Positions 37,015-44,795 of a stretch of DNA of 64,000 bases are shown here, one piece after another. The DNA is from Lachnospiraceae bacterium XBB1006 (lineage in GTDB: Bacteria > Bacillota > Clostridia > Lachnospirales > Lachnospiraceae), in the NCBI GenBank assembly GCA_900115795.1, contig FOXT01000013.1, positions 1-64,000 of the forward strand, read 5' to 3'. Every line of letters starts with the position of its first letter. Within the stretch, counting starts at the first letter, position 1. The notes beneath the pieces are model-generated. The model did no database searches. It was not told the origin of the DNA and saw nothing but the letters and a program-made list of their open reading frames with translations. The position numbers were made by a program, and so were the translations under genes.

Positions 37015-37041
37015 ACAGCAGGTGAGAATCTCACCTGCTGT
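37015..37041 (+). terminator. Terminator-like hairpin after rlmD
   Basis: ACAGCAGGTGAG-AAT-CTCACCTGCTGT, a 12-bp perfect stem followed only by TTTCC. A strong hairpin with a weak T-tail. Confidence 0.7.
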
Positions 37042-37097
37042 TTCCAAAAAATGAACAATGTGATCAGCATTCTTTTTTACAATTCAGACGTGAAAAG

Positions 37098-37545
37098 GTG
37101 ACGGAGGTATATGGAAGCCTTCGCTCAAAGTACATAGATATGCCATCGGCGAGACCGGATTTCAGGTTGTCGGATTCCGATAAGGCAAATTTTGAGGAGT
37201 ACATTAAGATTGCTAAGGAGAATGGAATTAGCGTGAGCTATACAGCAAATGCGTCATTTAACCGTTCTATAGATGAGTATGTATGTAAGAAAAATGAAAT
37301 TTGTGATATACTTAAATACCTGGAAAGTGTAGGGGTAGATAGCATTATTGTCGCAAACCCTTTGCTTGTAGAAATGGTCGAGGAATATACCAATTTAAAA
37401 ATCAAAATATCTACGATACAGGGAATTAACAGGCCAAGTGCCATCAAGTTTTGATAATCTGCTTAGTCATAAACAGTGTGATTATCGTTGTGAGGAATGC
37501 GGTTTTTGTGAAGCATCCTGGAAAAAGCTTCAAATAGAAGTATAA
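37098..37545 (+). pseudogene. Degraded U32-family peptidase-like gene
   Basis: The frame from 37098 gives TEVYGSLRSKYIDMPSARPD, then a U32-like barrel piece (SVSYTANASFNRSIDEYVCK; ISTIQGINRPSAIKF) and stops at 37454. Full U32-type proteins are much longer and start earlier. One base shift away, the DNA reads SFDNLLSHKQCDYRCEECGF and CEASWKKLQIEV to a stop at 37545, which looks like the cysteine-rich C-terminal end. So the middle is deleted and the reading frame broken. Homology assignment is from recognised stretches only. Confidence 0.6.
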
Positions 37546-37596
37546 AGTAGGCGTTTGCCTAAAAAATGAAATGTTTAGAACTACGGGAGAGGACTT

Positions 37597-38442
37597 ATGC
37601 TGGAAATAGATGCAAAGAGGCTGCCATTGGTGTCGGCGTATGATAACGATGGAAAAAGAAAACCATTTACGAGGTTTGACGTGGGAACAGTGACAATCGG
37701 TAACGATATTGTTGTGATTGCGGGCCCATGTAGCGTCGAGAGTGAGGAACAAATTATGACAGCAGCAAAGCAGGTTAAGGCTGCGGGAGCCAATATACTT
37801 CGAGGAGGCGCGTTTAAACCAAGGACCTCGCCATATGATTTTCAAGGGTTGGGGGAAGTTGGCCTCTCCTATTTAAAACAGGCAGGAATGGCTGTGGGAA
37901 TGCCGATTATCACCGAGGTAGTAGATACAAGGGATGTCGCGTTTGTGGCTGAGCATGCAGATATATTACAGATCGGTGCGAGAAATATGCAAAATTTTAC
38001 CCTCTTAACGGAGGTGGGAAAAAGCGGTAAGCCGGTTCTTTTAAAAAGAGGAATGGGCGCAACCATTGAGGAATGGCTGCATTGTGCGGAGTATATTGTA
38101 AAAGAAGGAAATCATAAGGTTATATTGTGTGAAAGAGGAATTCGTACCTTTGAAACCTATACGAGAAATACACTGGATTTAAGTGCGGTACCGGTTGCGA
38201 AAGAACTGACGCATCTCCCGGTGTTTGTGGATCCTTCCCATGCTCTGGGAAGAAAGGAACTGATAAAGCCAATGAGTCTTGCGGCGGTGTGTGCCGGCTG
38301 TGATGGTCTGATGATTGAGGTGCATCCGGAGCCGGAAAAAGCGCTTTCTGATGGTGCACAGCAGTTGACAGGGGGCGAGTTTGGAACGGTGATGAAAGCA
38401 ATCAAAGAATGCAGAAACCTAATGACAAGCATGGAGGAGTGA
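37597..38442 (+). CDS. aroF: 3-deoxy-7-phosphoheptulonate (DAHP) synthase
   Basis: 281 residues of the type I-beta/KDO8P-like class: [20 protein letters not shown] with the metal cysteine, [38 protein letters not shown], and metal His/Glu/Asp in DPSHALG and [13 protein letters not shown]. First step of aromatic amino-acid synthesis: phosphoenolpyruvate plus erythrose 4-phosphate. No regulatory ACT or ferredoxin-like domain is attached. GGGAGAGG precedes the ATG. No other aro genes are adjacent. Confidence 0.95.
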   Translation: MLEIDAKRLPLVSAYDNDGKRKPFTRFDVGTVTIGNDIVVIAGPCSVESEEQIMTAAKQVKAAGANILRGGAFKPRTSPYDFQGLGEVGLSYLKQAGMAVGMPIITEVVDTRDVAFVAEHADILQIGARNMQNFTLLTEVGKSGKPVLLKRGMGATIEEWLHCAEYIVKEGNHKVILCERGIRTFETYTRNTLDLSAVPVAKELTHLPVFVDPSHALGRKELIKPMSLAAVCAGCDGLMIEVHPEPEKALSDGAQQLTGGEFGTVMKAIKECRNLMTSMEE

Positions 38443-38680
38443 CATATGGCTATGTGCAATATGAAAAGGGTCGTTATAACCGGAACGGGAAGTACTTATT
38501 ATATATGACAGGGGAATACTGGATCATTTTATTTATCTGAATTTGGAAGAACAGAAAATCGTGGAAGAAGAACTGGGAATTGCAAGGCAGCATGAAAATT
38601 ACGTTCAAATTGGATGTGAAAGAGATTTTGAGGTAAAAATACAAAATCTTGTTCATATTATAGATACAAATGTTTTATAA
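38443..38680 (+). pseudogene. Frame-broken coding remnant, unrecognised
   Basis: Between aroF and the chemoreceptor gene, one frame reads GYVQYEKGRYNRNGKYLLY and stops; another reads RGILDHFIYLNLEEQKIVEE then ELGIARQHENYVQIGCERDF to a stop at 38680. Joined by a frameshift they would make one short protein. The family is not recognised. It may also be random open frame. Confidence 0.3.
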
Positions 38681-38716
38681 AATAAAGTGATAAAATGTAT
38701 ACAGGAGGAATAAGAC

Positions 38717-40198
38717 GTGGAAGAAAGAAATTTAGAGCAGTTGTTGTTGTTGCGGGCGCATAAGCTATTATTTTGGGGACATTTGGCTACCTCGTTTTTT
38801 ATGGCGATGGGGTGTATGACCCAGCTAAGTCAGTCCGATTGGCCGGCATATGTAAGCATTGTTCCAATGATTTTGGACATTGTTGTATTTTTGGGTGGTA
38901 TCCTGATGTACTTGAAATTCCATGGGAATATTATATATTCTAAGTACGTGGGCTATGGATACTTAGTTGTTTATGCTGCGGCACTACTGATGTCGGGAAA
39001 CAATAATACGTATCCGTATATGATTCCCATTTTATTTGGAGTCATGATTACATTGGACATCCGTGGGACAAAAATGATAACCGGATGGTATTTGATTGTT
39101 AATATTTTGAAAGCAGTGTTGCTGATGACCAAGGTGGCAGAGACACCGAAAGTTATTGAGTATGTAATGCTGGAAATCATTATTACGGTTTTGGTTAGCA
39201 TTTGCGTGATTCGTGGTATTTTAATGCTGAATGATTTCTTTCAGGAGTCTATCAGGGCGGCTTCAGAAGGAGCAAGACGAAATGCAGAGGTATCAGATAA
39301 GATTCGTGAAGTGGCCGGAGATGTAGAGGGTAAGATGGAGGACGTTACTACTTCGATTCGCAAAATTGAGGAAGCAACGGCGCAGATGAATGCATCGCTT
39401 AAGGGTATTTCGGATGGCATTTCGGATAATGCCAACGCAATTATGGAGCAGACGGATCAGACAAATTCCATTGCCCGAATTATTGAAGATACCAATGACA
39501 AGACAAAATCCATTATGGAAACAACCCAGAGCGCGCAAAGCAGCGTGGATTCCGGTACACATGCAATGGAGGATTTGTCACAGCATGTGGTGCGTGCCAT
39601 TGAGTCCGGTGAGCAGATGAAGGTATCAGCAGAGAATTTGAGAAAACGTTCGGAGTCTGTGCGTGAGATTACAGACATGATTTTGAATATTTCTTCGCAA
39701 ACGAATTTGCTTGCGTTAAATGCATCCATAGAAGCTGCCCGTGCAGGAGAGGCAGGGCGTGGATTTGCCGTTGTAGCAGATGAAATTCGTGAGCTTGCGG
39801 AGCAGACAAAATCGGCAACGGAGCAGATTACGGCTATTTTGGATCAATTGGCTGTGGATGCATCGGATGTGGTTAGTAAGGTAGATGAAAGCGTGGGTAT
39901 CTCCAATTCACAGAGAGAATTGGCAGATAACGCAGCAGAACGGTTTGCGGATATAAAACAGAACGTTACGATGCTATTGGATGGAACAACCGAGATGTCA
40001 GGATTGATGGGACAGTTGGTAGACGCAAATCGCCTGATTGTGGATTCTGTTAGCACATTGTCAGCCAGCAGTCAACAGATTTCTGCAAGTACGCAGGAAG
40101 TGTCGGATAGCAGTGAAGATAATGTGGAAATGGTACGTCATTTTGCAGAAGTAATGGAGCAGATTAATAAACAGCTTTCTGTTTTACACCAGTCCTAG
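38717..40198 (+). CDS. Methyl-accepting chemotaxis protein
   Basis: 493 residues. The first 180 residues hold about six hydrophobic segments (a multi-pass sensor, not the usual two-helix periplasmic type). The rest is a long coiled-coil signalling domain with the hairpin tip [23 protein letters not shown] start behind ACAGGAGG. It should relay a membrane-sensed signal to CheA; no che genes are adjacent. A strong terminator follows. Confidence 0.93.
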   Translation: MEERNLEQLLLLRAHKLLFWGHLATSFFMAMGCMTQLSQSDWPAYVSIVPMILDIVVFLGGILMYLKFHGNIIYSKYVGYGYLVVYAAALLMSGNNNTYPYMIPILFGVMITLDIRGTKMITGWYLIVNILKAVLLMTKVAETPKVIEYVMLEIIITVLVSICVIRGILMLNDFFQESIRAASEGARRNAEVSDKIREVAGDVEGKMEDVTTSIRKIEEATAQMNASLKGISDGISDNANAIMEQTDQTNSIARIIEDTNDKTKSIMETTQSAQSSVDSGTHAMEDLSQHVVRAIESGEQMKVSAENLRKRSESVREITDMILNISSQTNLLALNASIEAARAGEAGRGFAVVADEIRELAEQTKSATEQITAILDQLAVDASDVVSKVDESVGISNSQRELADNAAERFADIKQNVTMLLDGTTEMSGLMGQLVDANRLIVDSVSTLSASSQQISASTQEVSDSSEDNVEMVRHFAEVMEQINKQLSVLHQS

Positions 40199-40224
40199 CA
40201 GGCGAGATATGGATTGAGAGTAAG

Positions 40225-40258
40225 AGTGCCTGATTTTTATAAGTCAGGCACTTTTTTT
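40225..40258 (+). terminator. Intrinsic terminator after the chemoreceptor gene
   Basis: AGTGCCTGA/TCAGGCACT (40225-40233 with 40244-40252) and a T-run to 40258. It abuts the next gene's GGAGG, so read-through or a promoter within the hairpin would be needed for that gene. Confidence 0.9.
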
Positions 40259-40270
40259 GGAGGAAAAAAG

Positions 40271-41128
40271 ATGGAAGAGCCGAGAAAACCATTGCCGGTT
40301 GATGTGCCGGGGGTGGGGTATACTTTAAAGCATCGCTATGCGGTGGAGGCGCTGATTTCGCATTATTGCAAACAGGCAATTGGAAAGAAAGATGGCAATG
40401 GGGAACGTTTTACAGAGCAGGATTACCAACGAATGCTTTTTCGAGGAAAGTGCCATGATATGGACAAAATATTGTGCGGACTGTGCTATCCGCAATTGAC
40501 AGCGGACTACTTGCATCGTCTGTTTGCCACGCACCATGAAGAGGGCCTGTTAGACATGGACCAGCGTTGCAAGTATGATTTTATGGAAATGATTTTTGAT
40601 ATGGAAAGTGCAAAATACACCAAACCGGATAAGTGGGGTGGAGGTGCCTATGCATATGCGACGCAATATAAGCAAAATATAATAGGTACGCTTCTTCCTT
40701 ATTTTCAGCTATTTGGTCTTGATAAAGAGGATAGTGGGGTACTTGCAAGCATTAAGGAACAGGTAGAACATCCTTATTATGAGGAAGATTTACTCGACGC
40801 CATTACAACGTATCTGCACACAACGCATTTACACAGATTGAACGGTGTGGCGCGCTTGGATGACCGGGGATTTAAAGAACTGTTTGAGGAACCGGTACCA
40901 TTTCGGCATCCGGCCACACAGAAAAAAGATGGAACCGTGTTTACACGTCCCTCGAAATTAACAGCGGCCTCTAAGAGCTTTCAAAACCGGGAAATGATGC
41001 GGGGAACGTATGAGGCGCAGTTGTTTGATATGGATGCGTTGTGCACAATTTTGCCGGAAGATATTGACAAGATAAATGAGAAAGCACTAGAATATTTAAA
41101 GATAATGGGTAGAGAACATCAGCGTTAA
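40271..41128 (+). CDS. Uncharacterised protein with an HDxDK motif
   Basis: 285 residues, not confidently recognised. Visible: an N-terminal helix pair with HRYAVEALISHYCKQAIGKK, then RGKCHDMDKILCGLCYPQ, a histidine-aspartate stretch as in HD-type or DUF5662-like metal-binding proteins, FATHHEEGLLDM, and YLHTTHLHRLNGVARLDDRG. No signal peptide or membrane helix. ATG 40271 follows TTGGAGGAAAAAAG. It lies 17 bp before the PAP2 gene and may share its transcript. A phosphohydrolase role is only a guess. Confidence 0.7.
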   Translation: MEEPRKPLPVDVPGVGYTLKHRYAVEALISHYCKQAIGKKDGNGERFTEQDYQRMLFRGKCHDMDKILCGLCYPQLTADYLHRLFATHHEEGLLDMDQRCKYDFMEMIFDMESAKYTKPDKWGGGAYAYATQYKQNIIGTLLPYFQLFGLDKEDSGVLASIKEQVEHPYYEEDLLDAITTYLHTTHLHRLNGVARLDDRGFKELFEEPVPFRHPATQKKDGTVFTRPSKLTAASKSFQNREMMRGTYEAQLFDMDALCTILPEDIDKINEKALEYLKIMGREHQR

Positions 41129-41145
41129 GGAGGAAGAAAAGGAGT

Positions 41146-41805
41146 ATGAAACAGACAAGAAATTATATGGCGGCATTTTTTCTGCTAATTGCATTTGCTG
41201 CATTGCTACTTGCGGTGATTTCATTTGATGTAAGACCGATTGGACCGGAGGGTAGTAAAGTCGGGTTGGCATCGGTGAATGAGTTGGTAAGAGATTTGGT
41301 GGGAACAAACGATATGTGGTATCAGATAACAAAGTATTTGGGGTATCTGACACTGTGTATTCCATTGGTGTTTGCAGGGCTGGGGTGTAAGCAATTAATT
41401 AGCCGACGCAGTTTTGCGAAAGTCGATGGGGATTTGTATTTGTTGGCTGCTTTTTATGTATTGGTATTGGGAACCTATGCATTGTTTGAAAAAATGATTG
41501 TAAATTACCGCCCGGTGATTATGGATGAGGGCTTAGAGGCATCTTTTCCGTCCTCCCATACCATGTTGGTGATCGCGGTCATGGGAACGGCGGCGTATCA
41601 AGTGAGCCGTAGGGTGAAACAACAGACGGTGCGGCTGCTTTTGGAGGCATTGTGCGTGCTGCTTTTGGTGGTAATGGTGATAGGACGAATGCTTAGCGGT
41701 GTCCACTGGTTTACGGATATTGTGGCCGGAGTCATTTTGGCGGATGCCTATGTGATGTTGTATTTTGCAATTGCGCAGAGCATATGTACGCGAAAGAGGG
41801 ATTGA
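41146..41805 (+). CDS. PAP2-family membrane phosphatase
   Basis: 219 residues with about five membrane helices. The three phosphatase motifs are present in altered form: KMIVNYRP, FPSSHTM (for PSGH) and GRMLSGVHWFTDIVAG with the conserved His and Asp. The family removes phosphate from lipid phosphates such as undecaprenyl pyrophosphate or phosphatidate. AAGGAGG precedes the ATG. The stop codon overlaps the tRNA-Sec promoter -35 box. Confidence 0.9.
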   Translation: MKQTRNYMAAFFLLIAFAALLLAVISFDVRPIGPEGSKVGLASVNELVRDLVGTNDMWYQITKYLGYLTLCIPLVFAGLGCKQLISRRSFAKVDGDLYLLAAFYVLVLGTYALFEKMIVNYRPVIMDEGLEASFPSSHTMLVIAVMGTAAYQVSRRVKQQTVRLLLEALCVLLLVVMVIGRMLSGVHWFTDIVAGVILADAYVMLYFAIAQSICTRKRD

Positions 41806-41830
41806 CTTTTTGAACGGATGATGGTAGCAT
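41802..41830 (+). promoter_or_regulatory. Promoter of tRNA-Sec
   Basis: TTGACT (41802-41807), 17-bp spacer, TAGCAT (41825-41830), 20 bp before the tRNA. Confidence 0.65.
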
Positions 41831-41849
41831 TAAAAAGTTGATATAGTAC

Positions 41850-41942
41850 GGAGGCGGATAGGTGCTGGTGTGCCTCGCGGTCTTCAAAACCGTTGTGGGG
41901 AGTTTGAAGCTTCCCGGGTGAGTTCGATTCTCACCCCCTTCG
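41850..41942 (+). tRNA. selC: tRNA-Sec (UCA)
   Basis: 93 bases. Acceptor GGAGGCGG (41850-41857), long 6-bp D stem with 4-base loop (AGGTGC-TGGT-GTGCCT), anticodon loop CTTCAAA with TCA at 41884-41886, extended variable arm GGGGAG/CTTCCC (about 41897-41915), T arm GTGAG-TTCGATT-CTCAC. The long D stem, extra arm and UCA anticodon mark selenocysteine tRNA, which reads UGA. The acceptor 3' strand contains a C-C mismatch at about the sixth pair. CCA is not encoded. Confidence 0.93.
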
Positions 41943-41946
41943 TTTC

Positions 41947-41978
41947 GGCAGGGCTTTGGCCCTGCCTTTTGTTTTTTT
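41947..41978 (+). terminator. Intrinsic terminator after tRNA-Sec
   Basis: GGCAGGGC-TTTG-GCCCTGCC followed by TTTTGTTTTTTT. Confidence 0.93.
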
Positions 41979-42073
41979 GGGGCGCTCACAGAGATAACAA
42001 AAGCATTGAAAATCTATCACTCCGATTACATATTTAGCTAGTAGAATGAAAGAAAATAGGAGGAGTGTAACCG

Positions 42074-43987
42074 ATGGTATATACGATTTATTTTGATGTG
42101 AGTGCCGTCATTTTGATTCTTGTTTTGGCGACCTATTTTTTCATCACACAGAATATTAAAAATAAAGAAACCGTCATGTTTGCACATTTGCTTACGGCGA
42201 CGCTTTTGGCTGCGATATTTGATATATTGTCGGCTTACTTAGGTGCGCAATATGGACAGATCCCTGCGGTTGTAAATTATTTTTGCGATGAAGTGTATCT
42301 GCTATCTGCAAATGGCATTACGTTCGCTTATTTCATTTATATTTATATTATTACAACCAAAAAGGAAAGTAGTATTTCTGCCTGGCAGTTTTTGGGAATT
42401 GGCGTTCCGTATTTATGCGTTGTGCTGTTGGTACTTACGTCACCCTTTAACCATGCAATATTCTTTTATGATAAAGGGCAGTATTGCCATGGGGAATATG
42501 CCATTGTCCTGTATCTGATTTCCTTTGGATATATTCTTCTGGCGCTGTTTCGGACGTTGCTTTTCCGAAAACTATTGGTGCGCGGACGTGTTATGTTTAT
42601 TGTGGGTTACACAGTTATTATGCTGGCAGTTGTGATTTACCAGGGACTTAATCCTACGATGATGGTAGTGCAATATGGAGCGGCCATTTCCTGCCTGGTG
42701 ATTTATTTTTCACTGGAGAATCCATCCGGCTATAAAGATCAGGAACTGGATTTATACAATGTGAAGGGATTTTGTGAAATCTACCGATACAACGTATATG
42801 CAGGGCGGCGATTTCAGATTCTGGCGGTTCAGATTGAGGGAATTGACGGTATTAGTTCTGTAATTGGTCTGGATGTGCAAAACGAACTGATGAAGGACGC
42901 GGTGGAGGAATTGGAGCGGATTAGCGGCTCGAAGCGCTGCTGCAGAATGTCAGAAGAAATGTTTTGCATTATTGCAAAAAAAACACCGGAAGAATGGGAG
43001 CTTGTGCGAAGCCAGATTGGAGAACGCTTCCGGAAACCGTTTTGGTACCGGGATATGCAGATTAATTTGCGGGCGCATATGTGTATGCTAGAAAAACCGG
43101 AGGAAATACCGAAGGCAGAGGATGCAATTGATATGATGCGGTTTGCGCTGCAGAAAGTGATGCGGGATTATGGAGAAAGTATAGGCGAGGCAGACACGGT
43201 TGAATTAAGCGAAGGACGGCGCGAGGCGTATGTGGTACAGGCGATGAAGCGGGCGCTTGAAAACCATGGTTTTTGTGTATATTATCAACCGATTTTCAGT
43301 GCAAAAGAAGGGCGCTACGTACGAGCAGAGGCATTGGTTCGCCTGTTTGATGAGGAACTTGGAATGATTCCGCCGGATGAGTTTATTCCGCTGGCAGAGC
43401 AGAAGGGGCTGATTACGGAGATTGGCGCCTACGTGTTTAGTGATGTATGCGCAATGCTGAAGAGGGAACGCATTTGGGAAAAAGGAATTGAACGTGTAGA
43501 CGTGAACCTTTCCGGTATCCAGTGCATGCAGGAGAATTTGGCGGAACGTATGATTGATATTATGGATGCGTACCAGGTTCCGTATAAAGCAGTGAATTTT
43601 GAAATTACGGAAACGGCTGCGATTCTTTCGAAGACCACATTGAAGCGAAATATGGAAGTACTCTTGCAAAAGGGAGTTAATTTCGCCATGGACGATTATG
43701 GAAACGGGTATTCGAACACTATGACAATTATCGATAATCCGTTCTCGGATATCAAGATTGATAAAAGTATGCTGTGGTCAGCGATGGGAAACACATTGGC
43801 GATGCAGGCGTTAAAACATACGATCTACATGTTGCAGGATATGGGATTTGAGATTATTGTGGAAGGTGTGGAGAATGCAGAGATGTCGGCAATGCTGCAA
43901 AAACTGGGATGTACACTGCATCAAGGATTTTACTATGCAAAACCGCTGGCAGAAGCCGAGTTTATCGAGCTGGTTAAAACTTTATAA
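42074..43987 (+). CDS. c-di-GMP phosphodiesterase (membrane sensor, degenerate GGDEF, EAL)
   Basis: 637 residues. Seven or so membrane helices (about 1-215), a GGDEF-like domain (about 220-385) whose active loop reads RMSEEMFCII rather than GGDEF, so no cyclase activity is expected, then an EAL domain (about 395-630) with the key parts intact: AEALVRLFDEE, VNLSGIQ, FEITETA, DDYGNGYS, DIKIDKSM, EGVENAEM and QGFYYAKPL. It should hydrolyse c-di-GMP, with the GGDEF remnant possibly sensing GTP. Behind AGGAGTG, and its own transcript after the tRNA terminator. Confidence 0.93.
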   Translation: MVYTIYFDVSAVILILVLATYFFITQNIKNKETVMFAHLLTATLLAAIFDILSAYLGAQYGQIPAVVNYFCDEVYLLSANGITFAYFIYIYIITTKKESSISAWQFLGIGVPYLCVVLLVLTSPFNHAIFFYDKGQYCHGEYAIVLYLISFGYILLALFRTLLFRKLLVRGRVMFIVGYTVIMLAVVIYQGLNPTMMVVQYGAAISCLVIYFSLENPSGYKDQELDLYNVKGFCEIYRYNVYAGRRFQILAVQIEGIDGISSVIGLDVQNELMKDAVEELERISGSKRCCRMSEEMFCIIAKKTPEEWELVRSQIGERFRKPFWYRDMQINLRAHMCMLEKPEEIPKAEDAIDMMRFALQKVMRDYGESIGEADTVELSEGRREAYVVQAMKRALENHGFCVYYQPIFSAKEGRYVRAEALVRLFDEELGMIPPDEFIPLAEQKGLITEIGAYVFSDVCAMLKRERIWEKGIERVDVNLSGIQCMQENLAERMIDIMDAYQVPYKAVNFEITETAAILSKTTLKRNMEVLLQKGVNFAMDDYGNGYSNTMTIIDNPFSDIKIDKSMLWSAMGNTLAMQALKHTIYMLQDMGFEIIVEGVENAEMSAMLQKLGCTLHQGFYYAKPLAEAEFIELVKTL

Positions 43988-44005
43988 AATGGCAAAAACT
44001 TCTTC

Positions 44006-44034
44006 TTGCAAATGAATAATACGTGTATTATACT
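44006..44034 (+). promoter_or_regulatory. Sigma-A promoter of the RibU-like gene
   Basis: TTGCAA (44006-44011), 17-bp spacer, TATACT (44029-44034), start near 44041. The same hexamers as the S10 operon promoter. Confidence 0.75.
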
Positions 44035-44040
44035 AATAGT

Positions 44041-44162
44041 AGTGTAAGAATGATGCCGAAATCATAGGAAGTTATCATTCCTCGTTTATCAATAATTCTT
44101 AAAAGAACGGCCTTGAAATGCATATCATTTCGAGGCTGTTTTGTGTAAAGGAGAAGGAAATC
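44041..44162 (+). promoter_or_regulatory. Attenuator-like leader before the riboflavin-type S-component gene
   Basis: A 122-base leader. First domain: GAATGAT/ATCATTC (44048-44054 with 44084-44090). Second: a 13-bp terminator stem (44108-44120 with 44126-44138, loop CATAT) followed by TTTT. CGAAAT (44057-44062) in the first domain could instead pair with ATTTCG (44127-44132) in the terminator arm, giving an antiterminator. The FMN-riboswitch consensus was looked for and not seen. Ligand unknown. Confidence 0.55.
44108..44142 (+). terminator. Leader terminator of the RibU-like gene
   Basis: 13-bp stem with three G-U pairs, 5-base loop, T4 tail; 20 bases before the coding start. Confidence 0.7.
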
Positions 44163-44780
44163 ATGCAGAATAAGGAACAGGGGAGCAGTAAGGTGAAACG
44201 AATGGTGTTGGTTGCTATGTTGGGAGCAATCAGTGCAATTTTGATGTTTTTTGAGATTGTTATTCCATTTGTGCCGCCATTTATCAAATTTGATTTTTCG
44301 GAATTGCCCATTATTATTGCCGGATTTGTATTAGGACCGGTGGATGGCATTCTGACAATTGTTATTAAGCTGTTATTGAAGCTGGTGCTGAAGGGAACAC
44401 AGACGGCAGGCGTAGGAGAACTTATGAATTTTTGCGTATCGGCCTTGTATATGCTGCCATCTGTTCTGATTTACCGTCGCATCCGTTCGAAGAAGGGAGC
44501 CGTGATTTCTATGGCAGTCGGAACGGTGAATGTGAGCATTATGGCAGTGCTGATTAATTATTTTATTATGTTCCCGGTATATGCATGGGCATTTCACATG
44601 CCAATGGAGGCATTGGTGAGCCAGGGAACGCAGGTGAATCCGAAGATTGATAGCTTGTTTACGATGATGGTATGGGCTGTGTTGCCGTTTAATCTTTTGA
44701 AATATACGGTGATTTCTGTGACCACATTTTTAGTATACAAGCGGTTGGCCGGATTCTTACGAAACACGATTTTGAAATAG
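44163..44780 (+). CDS. ribU: ECF transporter S-component, riboflavin (RibU-like)
   Basis: 205 residues with about six membrane helices. RMVLVAMLGAISAILMFFE carries the conserved small-residue motif of S-components that docks on EcfT; KFDFSELPIIIAGFVLGPVD and LLLKLVLKGT fit the RibU group. It captures vitamin substrate and uses the shared EcfA1-EcfA2-EcfT module, present here at 51.05-53.55 kb. ATG 44163 follows AAGGAGAAGG. Substrate assignment to riboflavin is from recognised family features, not proof. Confidence 0.82.
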   Translation: MQNKEQGSSKVKRMVLVAMLGAISAILMFFEIVIPFVPPFIKFDFSELPIIIAGFVLGPVDGILTIVIKLLLKLVLKGTQTAGVGELMNFCVSALYMLPSVLIYRRIRSKKGAVISMAVGTVNVSIMAVLINYFIMFPVYAWAFHMPMEALVSQGTQVNPKIDSLFTMMVWAVLPFNLLKYTVISVTTFLVYKRLAGFLRNTILK

Positions 44781-44795
44781 GAAAGCAGAAGAATT

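Noticed and set aside
36555-37070. 171-residue reverse-strand frame over rlmD
   Set aside because: It is the antisense shadow of the rlmD 3' end and its terminator hairpin, with low-complexity composition.
44041-44162. FMN riboswitch before the RibU-like gene
   Set aside because: The conserved FMN-aptamer core is not found; the leader is kept as an unassigned attenuator.
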